DNA of 64,000 nt. Source: Rothia halotolerans (GTDB lineage Bacteria; Actinomycetota; Actinomycetes; Actinomycetales; Micrococcaceae). A program made the position numbers and the translations under genes. The DNA lies in NCBI RefSeq assembly GCF_004136635.1, contig NZ_NOIU01000005.1, forward strand, positions 1-64,000, given 5' to 3'. The notes under the pieces were generated by a model. That model was not told where the DNA came from. It searched no databases and saw only the letters and a list, made by a program, of their open reading frames with translations. Each line of letters opens with the position of its first letter. Position 1 is the stretch's first letter. Of the stretch, positions 16,218 through 26,268 are shown in pieces.

Positions 16218-17492
16218 ATGGTCAGCATCCAGGAGCTCATGGAGGGCGCCACCGGCGCCGACGCGAGGCTCATGCGGGGCTTCGCCTCGCGGGCGGCGGG
16301 CTTCCGGCCCTCGCCCGTGCGGGACGTCTTCGAGGTCTCGATGCGCCCCGGCATCATCTCCCTGGCCGGCGGCAACCCGGACCTCGAGCTGCTGCCGCTC
16401 GAGGAGCTCGGGCAGATGGCCTCGAAGATCATCGCCGAGGAGGGCCTCGAGGTCCTCCAGTACGGCTCCGGCGCGGGCCTGGAGGAGCTGACCGAGCTGG
16501 TCTGCGACTTCATGGCCTCCGAGGGCAGCCGCCCCCGCCCGGAGGAGGTGCAGATGACCGCCGGCTCCCAGATGGGGCTGGACCTGGTCACCAAGCTCTT
16601 CACCGACCCCGGCGACGTGATCCTCACCGAGGGCCCCACCTACACCGGCGCGCTTGGCGTCTTCGAGGGCTACGAGGTCGAGGTGCAGCAGGTCCAGATG
16701 GACGACGCCGGCCTGGACCCGGCTGCCGTCGAGGCCCGGATCCGCGAGCTCCGGGCCGAGGGCAAGCGCATCAAGCTCCTCTACACCATCCCCGACTACC
16801 AGAACCCCACCGGGGTGACGCTGGCCGAGGACCGCCGCGCCGAGCTGGTGCGGGTGTGCCGGGAGCACGACGTCGTGGTGGTCGAGGACAACCCCTACGG
16901 CCAGCTGGGCTTCGGCGGCGAGCGGCACCGCTCCCTGCACTCCTACGACCCCGACGCCGTGGTCTACCTGGGCAGCTTCTCCAAGATCTTCTCCCCGGGC
17001 GTGCGCGTGGGGTGGATGGTCGCGCCGCCGCGGGTGCGAAAGTTCCTGCAGATCGCCTCCGAGGCGGTCACGATCTGCCCGTCGGTGCTCTCCCAGCGCC
17101 TGGTGCTCGGCTTCATGCGGGAGGGGATGTGGGAGTCCCACACCCAGCGCACCGCGCAGCTGTACCGCCAGCGGTGCGAGGCGGTGCTGGCGGCCTGCGA
17201 GCGGCACATGCCGGAGGGAACCCGCTGGACCGTCCCGGCGGGCGGGTTCTTCACCTGGCTCACGCTCCCGGAGGGCGGCCGCCACGCCGACGCCGCCCAG
17301 GCGCTGCCGGAGGCCATCGACGCGGGCGTGGTCTTCGTCCCCGGCACGGCCTTCTACGACGACGCCGCGGCCCACGCGGCCGGCAGGGCCCCGGCGGTGC
17401 CCACCGGCGCAGCGAACCTGCGCCTGGCCTACTCCAACGGCGAGCCCGAGCGGCTCGCGGAGGGGGTGCGCCGCCTGGCGAGCGTTCTGTAG
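16218..17492 (+). CDS. PLP-dependent class I/II aminotransferase
   Basis: A 424-residue fold-type I aminotransferase, 26 bp after the ureohydrolase gene and in the same operon. It shows the N-terminal PGIISLAGGNPD motif, the cofactor-contacting QNPTG (Asn196) and VVEDNPYG (Asp224), and the Schiff-base Lys256 in LGSFSKIFSPGVRVGW. The closest pattern is the 2-aminoadipate/kynurenine aminotransferase-like group, which also includes broad-range bacterial enzymes and AruH-like arginine transaminases. The ribosome site is AGGAAGG. The operon partner suggests an amine or arginine donor; specificity is unproven. Confidence 0.88.
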   Translation: MVSIQELMEGATGADARLMRGFASRAAGFRPSPVRDVFEVSMRPGIISLAGGNPDLELLPLEELGQMASKIIAEEGLEVLQYGSGAGLEELTELVCDFMASEGSRPRPEEVQMTAGSQMGLDLVTKLFTDPGDVILTEGPTYTGALGVFEGYEVEVQQVQMDDAGLDPAAVEARIRELRAEGKRIKLLYTIPDYQNPTGVTLAEDRRAELVRVCREHDVVVVEDNPYGQLGFGGERHRSLHSYDPDAVVYLGSFSKIFSPGVRVGWMVAPPRVRKFLQIASEAVTICPSVLSQRLVLGFMREGMWESHTQRTAQLYRQRCEAVLAACERHMPEGTRWTVPAGGFFTWLTLPEGGRHADAAQALPEAIDAGVVFVPGTAFYDDAAAHAAGRAPAVPTGAANLRLAYSNGEPERLAEGVRRLASVL

Positions 17493-17499
17493 GGAGCGC

Positions 17500-17530
17500 G
17501 CCGGCCCGCCCTGCGCTGGCCCGGGCCGGC
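17500..17530. terminator. Convergent hairpin
   Basis: A nine-base perfect stem (GCCGGCCCG / CGGGCCGGC) lies between the convergent aminotransferase and sulfurtransferase genes. There is no T tract. Confidence 0.4.
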
Positions 17531-17573
17531 CCCGCCGCTGGCCCGGCCTCCCCGGCCCGGCGTCGTCCTCCGC

Positions 17574-18638
17574 TCAGGTCGCGAGCGGCCGGTCCGTGGC
17601 GGAGTACTGGGACCAGGAGCCGGGGTAGAGCCGGCCGTGGATGCCCGCGGCCTCCAGCGCGACGAGGTCGTGGCACGCGGTGACGCCCGAGCCGCAGTAG
17701 ACGATCGGCTCGGCGTCGCCCGCCACCCCGGCCTCGGCGAAGCGGCGGGCGATCGAGGCGGGGGAATCGAAGAGGCCGTCCGGGCGAATGTTCTCCCGGT
17801 GGAAGACGTTCAGCGCGCCGGGGATGTGCCCTGCCCGCGGGTCCATCGGCTCCGTCTCGCCGCGGTAGCGCTCCGGCGCGCGGGCATCGACCACCGGCTC
17901 CCCGGAGGCGGCGGCCGACGCCGTCTCCTCCATCGAGGCGAGCCACCCGGGATGCACCGCGACCGGCGAGAAGCTGCCCGGCTCCGCGGCGTCGACCTCC
18001 TCGGCTCCCGCGCGCAGCGCCTCCCGGCCGTGGGCCTCGGTCCAGGCCTGGAGGCCGCCGTCGAGCACGGCGGCCTCGCGTCCGGTGGCGCGCAGCATCC
18101 ACACGAGCCGGGAGGCGGAGGCGCCCGAGGCGTCGTCGTAGGCGATCACGCGGGTCCGGTCGGTGACGCCCGCGGCCTCCATGCCGCGGGCGAAGACCGC
18201 CGGGTCGGGGAGCGGGTGGCGGCCCTCCGCCGGGGAGGCGGGGGCGGCGAGCACGGCGTCCAGGTCCACGAAGGCGGCGCCCGGGAGGTGCCCGCCCTCG
18301 TAGGCGGCGAAGCCGGAGCGGCCGTCGAGGTACCAGCGCACGTCGACCACCCGGATCGGGGCGGGGCCGCCGTCCTCGCCTGAGGCGGTCCCGGCAGCGT
18401 CGGACGAAGCGATGGCGGCGGACGAAGCGGCGTCGGCGTCGGCGTCGGCGGGGGATGACGAGGCGGACTCGGCCGAGACGTCACCGGGCGAGGTCTTGCC
18501 GGATGAGGCGCCGGCGAACGAGTCGTCATCGGGCGCAGCTCCGTGGGAGGTAGCGCCATCGGGCGAGGGCGCGTCGGGACCGGCGGCGAGGCGGTCGAGC
18601 TGGTCGACCGAGACGATCCACGGGAAGTTCAGGCTCAT
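17574..18638 (-). CDS. Sulfurtransferase (two rhodanese domains, SseA-like)
   Basis: A 354-residue protein of tandem rhodanese domains. The catalytic Cys315 is in VYCGSGVTACHDL of the second domain; the first domain (IRVVDVRWYL, GGHLPGAAFVDLD) is the usual inactive one. It moves sulfur from thiosulfate or 3-mercaptopyruvate to cyanide or thiols. Odd feature: about 55 residues rich in S, A, D and G (about 20-75) are inserted between the first strand WIVSVDQL and IRVVDVRW, where related enzymes have a few residues. The ATG at 18638 fits the domain start; an earlier in-frame ATG would add an implausible tail. Confidence 0.88.
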   Translation of the reverse strand: MSLNFPWIVSVDQLDRLAAGPDAPSPDGATSHGAAPDDDSFAGASSGKTSPGDVSAESASSSPADADADAASSAAIASSDAAGTASGEDGGPAPIRVVDVRWYLDGRSGFAAYEGGHLPGAAFVDLDAVLAAPASPAEGRHPLPDPAVFARGMEAAGVTDRTRVIAYDDASGASASRLVWMLRATGREAAVLDGGLQAWTEAHGREALRAGAEEVDAAEPGSFSPVAVHPGWLASMEETASAAASGEPVVDARAPERYRGETEPMDPRAGHIPGALNVFHRENIRPDGLFDSPASIARRFAEAGVAGDAEPIVYCGSGVTACHDLVALEAAGIHGRLYPGSWSQYSATDRPLAT

Positions 18639-18799
18639 GCGTCCCAACCTACCGCTCTCCCCGCCGGGGGTGCAGGGGGCGGCGGCTTCCGGGGGAGAAC
18701 CACGGCGAGGGCTCCGGACGGGATGTGAGCTGAATGGGCCACGAACCCGGCGGAGTGCGAATCCAGCGGAGCGCGGACGATCCCGCAAAAGAGCGTCAA

Positions 18800-18998
18800 A
18801 GCCTCGCGCCAACTAGGCGTTTTCGGAGGGATCCTTCCGCCCGGAGACGGAGACGGAGACGGAGACGGAGACGGAGACGGAGACGGAGACGGAGACGGAG
18901 ACGCTGTGGCGACGTCGGAACGCCGGAACGCCGGGGAAGGGAGCCCCGAAATTTTCGGAACGATACCTCCGAAAACCGCTAGTTCAGAGATGACGATG
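18800..18998 (-). repeat. Dispersed repeat element, copy 1
   Basis: A 199-bp element bounded by two arms. The right arm (18947-18998, read on the minus strand) matches the arm at 40543-40594 in about 48 of 52 bases, including the run GGTTTTCGGAGGTATCGTTC. The left arm (18800-18840) matches the other end of copy 2 over about 35 bases with several differences. The two arms are themselves an imperfect 29-bp inverted repeat (25 of 29). The interior is different in the two copies. Confidence 0.75.
18843..18902 (+). repeat. GGAGAC hexamer array, 10 perfect copies
   Basis: Ten uninterrupted copies of GGAGAC fill the interior of dispersed element copy 1. It is noncoding and absent from copy 2. Confidence 0.95.
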
Positions 18999-19195
18999 GT
19001 GTGAGGCGAGGCAAAACCGGGTGGGGCGAGACGGAACAAGGCTAGGCGAGGCGGAGCAAGGTTAGGCAGGGGGGCGAAACGAGGCAAAGCCGGGAGAAGC
19101 GAAGCGCGACGGGGTGAGACGCAACGAAACGCAGGCGAGGCGAACCCCGGTCGGCGCTGCGCCGGCGCGGGACCGGGCGCACCCCGCGCCGGACC

Positions 19196-19831
19196 TCAGC
19201 GGCAGCTGGTCGTGTACTTGCTCGCCGCGAGGTCCTGGATGCGCTCGACGTACTTCTCCGTCTCGGCGTAGGGCGGGATCCCGCCCGCGTCCGTCACGGC
19301 GTTGGGACCGGCGTTGTAACCCGCCAGCGCGTACCGGGTGAGCTCGTCCTCCGAGTCGGCGAGGGGCTCCAGCTCCTCGCGCAGGAAGCTCATGTAGCGC
19401 CCCTGGGCGGCGATGGCGTCCTCCTCGTCCAGAGGATCTCCGGCGCCCCAGATGTCCCAGGTGTCCTGGGTGAACTGGGCGATGCCCATCGCCCCGGCGC
19501 GCGAGTGCGCCTCGGGGTTCCAGCTGCTCTCCGCCTCCAGCTGGGCTGCCAGGACCGAGACGGGGAAGCCCGACTCCTCGGAGGCGGCCTCGACGTCGTC
19601 CTGCAGGTCGTCCGGTATCGGCTCGGTGCCCAGCACGACCTCGCAGCGTCGCGTCCCGTCCTCGGCCCACAGCCCGACCGCCCCGACCAGCAGCAGCGCC
19701 AGCGCACCGAGGACCTGCCAATGGTCCAGGATCCCGCGCACGACGCCGCCCCCGGACGTGCCGGGTTCGTTCCGTTCTCCCGTCGGGCGAGGGGAGGCGG
19801 TCCCCTCGGAGCTGTTCGGCGAACTCATCAT
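19196..19831 (-). CDS. Lytic transglycosylase-like protein (SLT domain)
   Basis: A 211-residue membrane-anchored enzyme. A cytoplasmic Ser/Gly-rich tail is followed by one membrane segment (about 38-55) and an external SLT domain (about 78-211). The catalytic Glu is probably Glu101 in LEAESSWNPEAHS; GAMGIAQF, ALAGYNAGPNAV and IPPYAETEKYVERI are the conserved SLT motifs. It cleaves the glycan strands of peptidoglycan. Adjacent ATG codons at 19831 and 19828 are possible starts; no good ribosome site is visible. Confidence 0.85.
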   Translation of the reverse strand: MMSSPNSSEGTASPRPTGERNEPGTSGGGVVRGILDHWQVLGALALLLVGAVGLWAEDGTRRCEVVLGTEPIPDDLQDDVEAASEESGFPVSVLAAQLEAESSWNPEAHSRAGAMGIAQFTQDTWDIWGAGDPLDEEDAIAAQGRYMSFLREELEPLADSEDELTRYALAGYNAGPNAVTDAGGIPPYAETEKYVERIQDLAASKYTTSCR

Positions 19832-19934
19832 CGTGGACAGGGTACCGCGGCGGCCCCCGCGCGCCAGCGATATCCCGCCCTGCGAGACGCCGCATGACCC
19901 GGCCCGCCGCGTATCAGCCGCGTAGCATGGTCCC

Positions 19935-20435
19935 ATGACCGCCGCGATCATCGCGACCATCGTCGCCGCCGTCCTCATCGTCATCGGGCTCCTGGGGATC
20001 ATCTTCCCCGTCCTGCCCGGCTCCGTGTTCATCATCGCCGCGGCCGTGGTCTTCGCCGTCGTGGTGCAGGCGCCGGAGGGGTGGTGGATGCTCGGGCTGG
20101 GCGGAGGGCTCTCGGCCATCGGCCTCTCGGCGAGCCTGCTGCTCACCGGGCGGGCCATGAAGCGGCGGAGGATCCCCAACCGATCGCTGCTCTTCGGGGC
20201 GCTGGGCGCCGTCGTCGGCATGTTCGTGCTGCCCGTGTTCGGGCTGATCCTGGGGTTCGCCGTGGGGCTGTTCCTCTTCGAGCTCAGCCGGCAGCGGGAC
20301 GCCCGGCTGGCGCTGGACTCCTCGTGGGCCGCGCTCAAGGCGGCGGGGCTGGGGCTGCTCGTCGAGCTGGCGTGCGGGCTCGCGGCCGGGACCGTGTTCG
20401 TCATCGCGGTGCTGACGTACTTCATCACCGCGTGA
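19935..20435 (+). CDS. DUF456-family membrane protein
   Basis: A 166-residue hydrophobic protein with four or five membrane segments, Gly/Pro-rich at the start (IGLLGIIFPVLPGSVFIIAAAVVF) and with a short basic loop RAMKRRRIPNRS. This matches the DUF456 pattern, whose function is unknown. A -10-like TAGCAT (19923-19928) ends six bases before the ATG, so the gene is probably leaderless. It heads a co-oriented run of membrane genes ending with an MFS protein. Confidence 0.8.
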   Translation: MTAAIIATIVAAVLIVIGLLGIIFPVLPGSVFIIAAAVVFAVVVQAPEGWWMLGLGGGLSAIGLSASLLLTGRAMKRRRIPNRSLLFGALGAVVGMFVLPVFGLILGFAVGLFLFELSRQRDARLALDSSWAALKAAGLGLLVELACGLAAGTVFVIAVLTYFITA

Positions 20436-20454
20436 GGCCGATAGACTGGCCTGC

Positions 20455-21108
20455 GTGAAATCTCTGCCAGCGTCCCTGACCCTCGCCGCCGCGGCCGTCA
20501 TCCAAGCCCTGGGCCAGTTCGCGTACTTCGCGGATGCCATCACCATCTCGGGGCAGATCTTCTTCCCGATCCTCTTCGCCCTGATGGCGATCTACCTGGG
20601 CTTCCGGACGAAGGACTCCGAGCGCTTCGAGCGCACGCACGTGGTGATCACCGTGCTGGGGTTCCTGCTGCTCATCCTGAGCGCCGTGGGCCAGATCGGC
20701 ACCATCTTCGCGCTGTACCCGCAGCCGATCATCTACTACGCGGCGTTCGCGCTGCTCGCCGTCACCGTGGCGCTGCGGATCACGGCCATGCCCAAGAAGG
20801 CCAAGGCCGAGAAGGCGGGCAAGGCACCGCGGCGTCGTCGCCGGGTCGCCGGCGCCGGCCCCACCCACCTGGTGGCCACGCCCAAGGGCGAGGCCGCCCC
20901 CTCCGCCGCGGAGCGCGGGGACGCGCCCGCCGCTGGCACCGGGACGGATGAGGCCGCCGGCGCCGGCGCGCCCGCCGGCGCCGGCGCATCTGCCGGGACC
21001 AGTGCGTCCGCCGAGGCCGAGGAGTCCGCCGGGACCGGCCGGCCCGCCGAGTCCGACGCCCCCGCCGCCGACGCCCGGGCCGAGTCCCGCCGCGAGGGCG
21101 ACCGTTGA
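20455..21108 (+). CDS. Membrane protein with long disordered C-terminal tail
   Basis: A 217-residue protein. Four membrane segments (about residues 1-110) are followed by a basic patch KAKAEKAGKAPRRRRR and then about 85 residues of Ala/Gly/Asp/Glu low complexity, probably cytoplasmic. I do not recognise a functional family. It starts at GTG 20455, with TAGACT (20442-20447) seven bases upstream and no ribosome site, so it is likely leaderless. Its stop overlaps the TTG start of the glycosyltransferase gene. Confidence 0.72.
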   Translation: MKSLPASLTLAAAAVIQALGQFAYFADAITISGQIFFPILFALMAIYLGFRTKDSERFERTHVVITVLGFLLLILSAVGQIGTIFALYPQPIIYYAAFALLAVTVALRITAMPKKAKAEKAGKAPRRRRRVAGAGPTHLVATPKGEAAPSAAERGDAPAAGTGTDEAAGAGAPAGAGASAGTSASAEAEESAGTGRPAESDAPAADARAESRREGDR

Positions 21109-22415
21109 GCCCCGCCTCCGCCGCTCCCGCCCCCGCATCCGAGACGACCCCGCGCCGCGCGTGGCAGGTCGTGGCCTGGATCGTCGTCGTCGCCGTGCTG
21201 GGCGGTCAGCTCGTCCACGCCCTGACGGTCGGCGGCCTGGACTTCACCGTCTACCGCGCCGGCGCCGCCACGATCTTCGGCAACGACGGCATGGACGTGG
21301 ACCTCTACGAGCGCAACCTCATCCAGCTCACCGCCGACTCCTACCTGCCCTTCACCTACCCGCCCTTCGCCGCGCTGGTGCTGCTGCCCTTCGCCTTCGT
21401 GCCCCCGCAGGTCGGCGTCGCGTTCATGGTGCTGCTGTCGATGGCGGTGGCCTGGTGGATCTCGACGCTGATCGTCGACTACGCCAACGCCCGGGGCCGG
21501 ATGCTGCCCCTGCAGGACAGGCTGGGCCGCACGACGACGATCGCCCTGCTCACCGCCCTGATCTGCTTCTCCGGCCCGTGGCGGCGCGGCCTCGGCCTGG
21601 TCCAGATCAACCCGCTGATCATGCTCCTGGTCCTGTGGGACCTGGTCCGCCCGGCGACCCGCGTGCCGCGCGGGCTGTTCATCGGCATCGCCGGCGGCAT
21701 CAAGCTCACCCCGCTGGCCTTCGGCCTGATCCTGCTGATGCGCAAGGACGTCAAGGGCGTGATCACCCTCGGGATCACCTTCGCGGCGACCGTGGGACTC
21801 GGCTTCCTGCTGCTGCCGCGCCAGGCGGTAGAGTTCTGGACCCACGCGGTCTCCGACCCCTCGCGGGTGGGCAACATCAACTACCTGGACAACATCTCGA
21901 TCCAAGGCTGGCTCATGCACTTCGGCGTGACCGGCGACGTGCTCAAGGTCCTCATGTACGTGCTGATCCTCGTGCTGCTGGTGGGGGTCGCCGCGGCCAT
22001 CCCCGCGCTGGAGAGGCGCGGGATGCGGATGTCCGTCGTCGCCCTGACGGCCTTCCTGATGCTGCAGATGTCCCCGATCTCCTGGTCGCACCACAACACG
22101 TGGCTGCCGCTGATCGCGGCCGCGGTCTGGGTCGACGCCGTCCCGTGGCTGTTCTCCCGGCCGGGCCCGCAGCGCAGGATCGCGATGGTCCTGGCCTGGG
22201 TGGGCCTGGCGGGGCTGTACATCTCGCCGATGTGGATCGGCGTCGCCCTCTACGGCTCGACGGAGTACCTCGACTACATCGACACGGTGCCGCTGGTCGT
22301 CTCGGCGATCCCGATCCTGTGCCTGTTCCTCTTCGTCTGCCTGTGGCTGTGGGCCGTGTGGCGGCACCGGAACGACGCCCTCGCCCCGACCCGCGGGGAG
22401 CCCGTGGCGATTTGA
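21105..22415 (+). CDS. GT87-like (DUF2029) membrane glycosyltransferase
   Basis: A 436-residue polytopic protein with about ten membrane segments. The first external loop has GGLDFTVYRAGAATIFG, with the catalytic-type Asp, and later LPFTYPPFAALVLLP and the PWRRGLGLVQINPLIMLLV and GGIKLTPLAFGLILL motifs seen in the polyprenyl-phosphate mannosyltransferases of Actinobacteria (PimE relatives). It probably adds sugar to an envelope lipid or polysaccharide. The start is TTG, overlapping the preceding TGA (TTGA); coupling to the upstream gene is implied. The acceptor is unknown. Confidence 0.82.
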   Translation: MSPASAAPAPASETTPRRAWQVVAWIVVVAVLGGQLVHALTVGGLDFTVYRAGAATIFGNDGMDVDLYERNLIQLTADSYLPFTYPPFAALVLLPFAFVPPQVGVAFMVLLSMAVAWWISTLIVDYANARGRMLPLQDRLGRTTTIALLTALICFSGPWRRGLGLVQINPLIMLLVLWDLVRPATRVPRGLFIGIAGGIKLTPLAFGLILLMRKDVKGVITLGITFAATVGLGFLLLPRQAVEFWTHAVSDPSRVGNINYLDNISIQGWLMHFGVTGDVLKVLMYVLILVLLVGVAAAIPALERRGMRMSVVALTAFLMLQMSPISWSHHNTWLPLIAAAVWVDAVPWLFSRPGPQRRIAMVLAWVGLAGLYISPMWIGVALYGSTEYLDYIDTVPLVVSAIPILCLFLFVCLWLWAVWRHRNDALAPTRGEPVAI

Positions 22416-23671
22416 GCGGCGCGGCATCATCACAGGAGGCCGGGACCGCCGAGGCGCCCGGCCGCGGCATGGGCCGGTACGGGCGCAGGGCGGTCCTCGC
22501 CTCGGCCGTGGGCTACGGCCTGGACGGCTTCGACCTGCTCATCCTGAGCTTCGCGCTCGGCGGGATCATCACCTCCTTCGGGATCGACGACGTGCAGGCC
22601 GGGGCCCTGGCCACCTACACGCTGTGGGGCGCGGTGCTGGGCGGCGTCGTCTTCGGCGTCGCCAGCGACCGGCTGGGCCGGGTCAAGGTGCTGACGTACT
22701 CGGTGATCCTCTTCGCCGTGTTCACGGGGCTGGCCTGCTTCGCCCCGAACTACGAGTCGCTGGCGGTCCTGCGGTTCATCGCGGGGATCGGGATCGGCGG
22801 CGAGTTCGGCATCGGGATGACGCTCGCGGCGGAGGCCGTCTCGGCGCGGCACCGGGCGCGGGCGACGTCGTGGGTCGGCATCGGCTTCCAGGTGGGGGTG
22901 CTCGCGGCCGCGCTCGCCTCGGCGCCGATCATCGCCGCCTTCGGCTGGCGCGGGCTCTTCGCGGTGGGCGCGCTGCCCGCCCTGATCGCCGTCGTCATCC
23001 GCGCCAAGCTCGAGGAGTCCCCGCGCTTCATCGAGCACGCGGAGCAGGCCGGGCAGACCCGGGGCCTGGGCCTGAGGCGGGTGGGGGAGCTCTTCAAGGA
23101 CGCCCGGACCGTGCGCATCTCGGTGGCCATGATCGTGCTGACCTCGGTGCAGAACTTCGGGTACTTCGGCATCATCACCTGGCTGCCGCGCTACCTCAGC
23201 GAGCAGATGGGACTGGGGCTGACCAGCTCCTCCCTGTGGACCGCCGTGACGGTGCTGGGGATGGCCTTCGGGATCGTGGTCTTCGGGTACATCGCCGACC
23301 GGTTCGGCCGCCGCCCGGCCTTCTGGATCTTCCAGGCCGGCGCCGCGCTGAGCGTCCTGGCCTACAGCCAGCTCAGCGAGGCGACGGCGCTGCTGCTGGG
23401 CGGGTTCGTGATGGGCATCTTCGCCAACGGCATGATCGGCGGCTACGGCGCGCTGATGGCCGAGCTGTACCCGACGGCGGTCCGCGCCACCGCGCAGAAC
23501 GTGCTGTTCAACATCGGCCGCGGCATCGGCGGGCTGGCGCCGGCGGTCATCGGGGCCGTGGCGGCCGCCCACGGCTTCCCCTTCGCGCTGGCCCTGCTGC
23601 CGGCGATCTACGTCCTGGCCTTCCTCACCATGTTCGCCGTCCCGGAGCGCCGCGGGGCCGAGCTGGACTGA
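22412..23671 (+). CDS. MFS transporter (aromatic-acid/sugar-type)
   Basis: A 12-segment major facilitator protein of about 419 residues. TM1 carries YGLDGFDLLILSFALG, like the DGFD motif of aromatic-acid:H+ symporters. The loop between TM2 and TM3 has ASDRLGRVKVL, and IAGIGIGGEFGIG and FGRRPAFWIF are other family motifs. The TTG start at 22412 overlaps the glycosyltransferase stop; an ATG at 22469 is the alternative and would still keep the first membrane segment. The substrate is unknown; the gene context (envelope glycosylation) does not settle it. Confidence 0.82.
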   Translation: MSGAASSQEAGTAEAPGRGMGRYGRRAVLASAVGYGLDGFDLLILSFALGGIITSFGIDDVQAGALATYTLWGAVLGGVVFGVASDRLGRVKVLTYSVILFAVFTGLACFAPNYESLAVLRFIAGIGIGGEFGIGMTLAAEAVSARHRARATSWVGIGFQVGVLAAALASAPIIAAFGWRGLFAVGALPALIAVVIRAKLEESPRFIEHAEQAGQTRGLGLRRVGELFKDARTVRISVAMIVLTSVQNFGYFGIITWLPRYLSEQMGLGLTSSSLWTAVTVLGMAFGIVVFGYIADRFGRRPAFWIFQAGAALSVLAYSQLSEATALLLGGFVMGIFANGMIGGYGALMAELYPTAVRATAQNVLFNIGRGIGGLAPAVIGAVAAAHGFPFALALLPAIYVLAFLTMFAVPERRGAELD

Positions 23672-23763
23672 GGGCGGGGACGGCCCGCCGATAGAGGCCG
23701 GTGGCCGGCGGCACCCGCCGCGCCTCCGCCCGCGTCTGAGCTGGTCCCCGGCGCGGGGCGCCC

Positions 23764-25535
<1,772 letters not shown>

Positions 25536-25575
25536 CGCGGGGTCTCATCGTGATAATTCGGAAAGGTTCGAATAG

Positions 25576-26268
25576 ATGCCCAGGCGGAATACGGTCAATC
25601 GATGCGAGATGTCCCGAAGAATCATTCTCGCGTCTGTGGAGCTGTTCGCGGAAGTGGGGTATGGCTCGGCGTCGATGGACGAGGTCGCCCGCCGCTGCGG
25701 GGTCTCCAAGCCCATGGTGTACAGGTATTTCAGCAGCAAGGCGGAGATCTATGAAAAGATCGTCACAGTGCACTCCGAGGGGTTCCTGGAAATCCTCGAC
25801 GGCATGGACCCTGGGGCGAAGAGCGATGTCGGCGGCGCGCTCTCCCTGCTCAAGGCGTTCATGGATTTCGCCCGTGAGCACAGCTCGGCATATGAGATAG
25901 TCTTCGAATCCGAATCATTGTTCATGCCCGACGTCGCCGAGCTGATCGGGGAATTCACCGAGGCGCTGAGGATGAGGATCCTCAGGGACTATCCCGCCAT
26001 GCTCACCCCCGGCCTGCGCGGCAGCGCCCGGATCGCCGAGGTCCAGATCCTCCTGGGCTCGACCATCAACATCGCGCGGAAGCTGGCCCGGGCCGAGGAC
26101 GCGGAGGAGCGGGAGATGCTCGTGCAGCTCTACCTCTCTCTGACGGGCATCCCCTTCCAGCCGGCCGACCGCGAGCGGTGCCGGCTCCGCTCATCGGCCT
26201 CTAGCCTCCCCGCGTCCGCCGGTACTCCCGCGGTGTGCTCCCCGTCTCCTCCCGGAAGCGGCGGTTGA
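25576..26268 (+). CDS. TetR-family transcriptional regulator
   Basis: A 230-residue regulator. The N-terminal helix-turn-helix is clear: RRIILASVELFAEVGYGSASMDEVARRCGVSKPMVYRYFSSKAEIYEKIV (about residues 15-63). An all-helical ligand domain follows. The N-terminal region is AT-richer than its neighbours. GAAAGG lies about 12 bases before the ATG. The last ~25 codons (low-complexity S, P, A) overlap the tail of the convergent araC-type gene by 68 bp. It probably controls itself and the divergent 6-phospho-beta-glucosidase gene. Confidence 0.85.
   Translation: MPRRNTVNRCEMSRRIILASVELFAEVGYGSASMDEVARRCGVSKPMVYRYFSSKAEIYEKIVTVHSEGFLEILDGMDPGAKSDVGGALSLLKAFMDFAREHSSAYEIVFESESLFMPDVAELIGEFTEALRMRILRDYPAMLTPGLRGSARIAEVQILLGSTINIARKLARAEDAEEREMLVQLYLSLTGIPFQPADRERCRLRSSASSLPASAGTPAVCSPSPPGSGG

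Larger units (their letters stand above)
18639..19195. other. 557-bp intergenic region with repeat element
   Basis: No gene is supported here. It contains the dispersed element at 18800-18998 with its GGAGAC array, and then about 150 bp (18999-19150) of purine-rich, degenerate repeats of the form aggcgaggcggagcaagg, which look like eroded low-complexity DNA. Promoters for the divergent sulfurtransferase would lie near 18640-18700, but none is clear. Confidence 0.6.

Noticed and set aside
18843-18902. GGAGAC repeats as a coding repeat protein
   Set aside because: Frames through it lack ribosome sites and continue into obviously noncoding repeat DNA.
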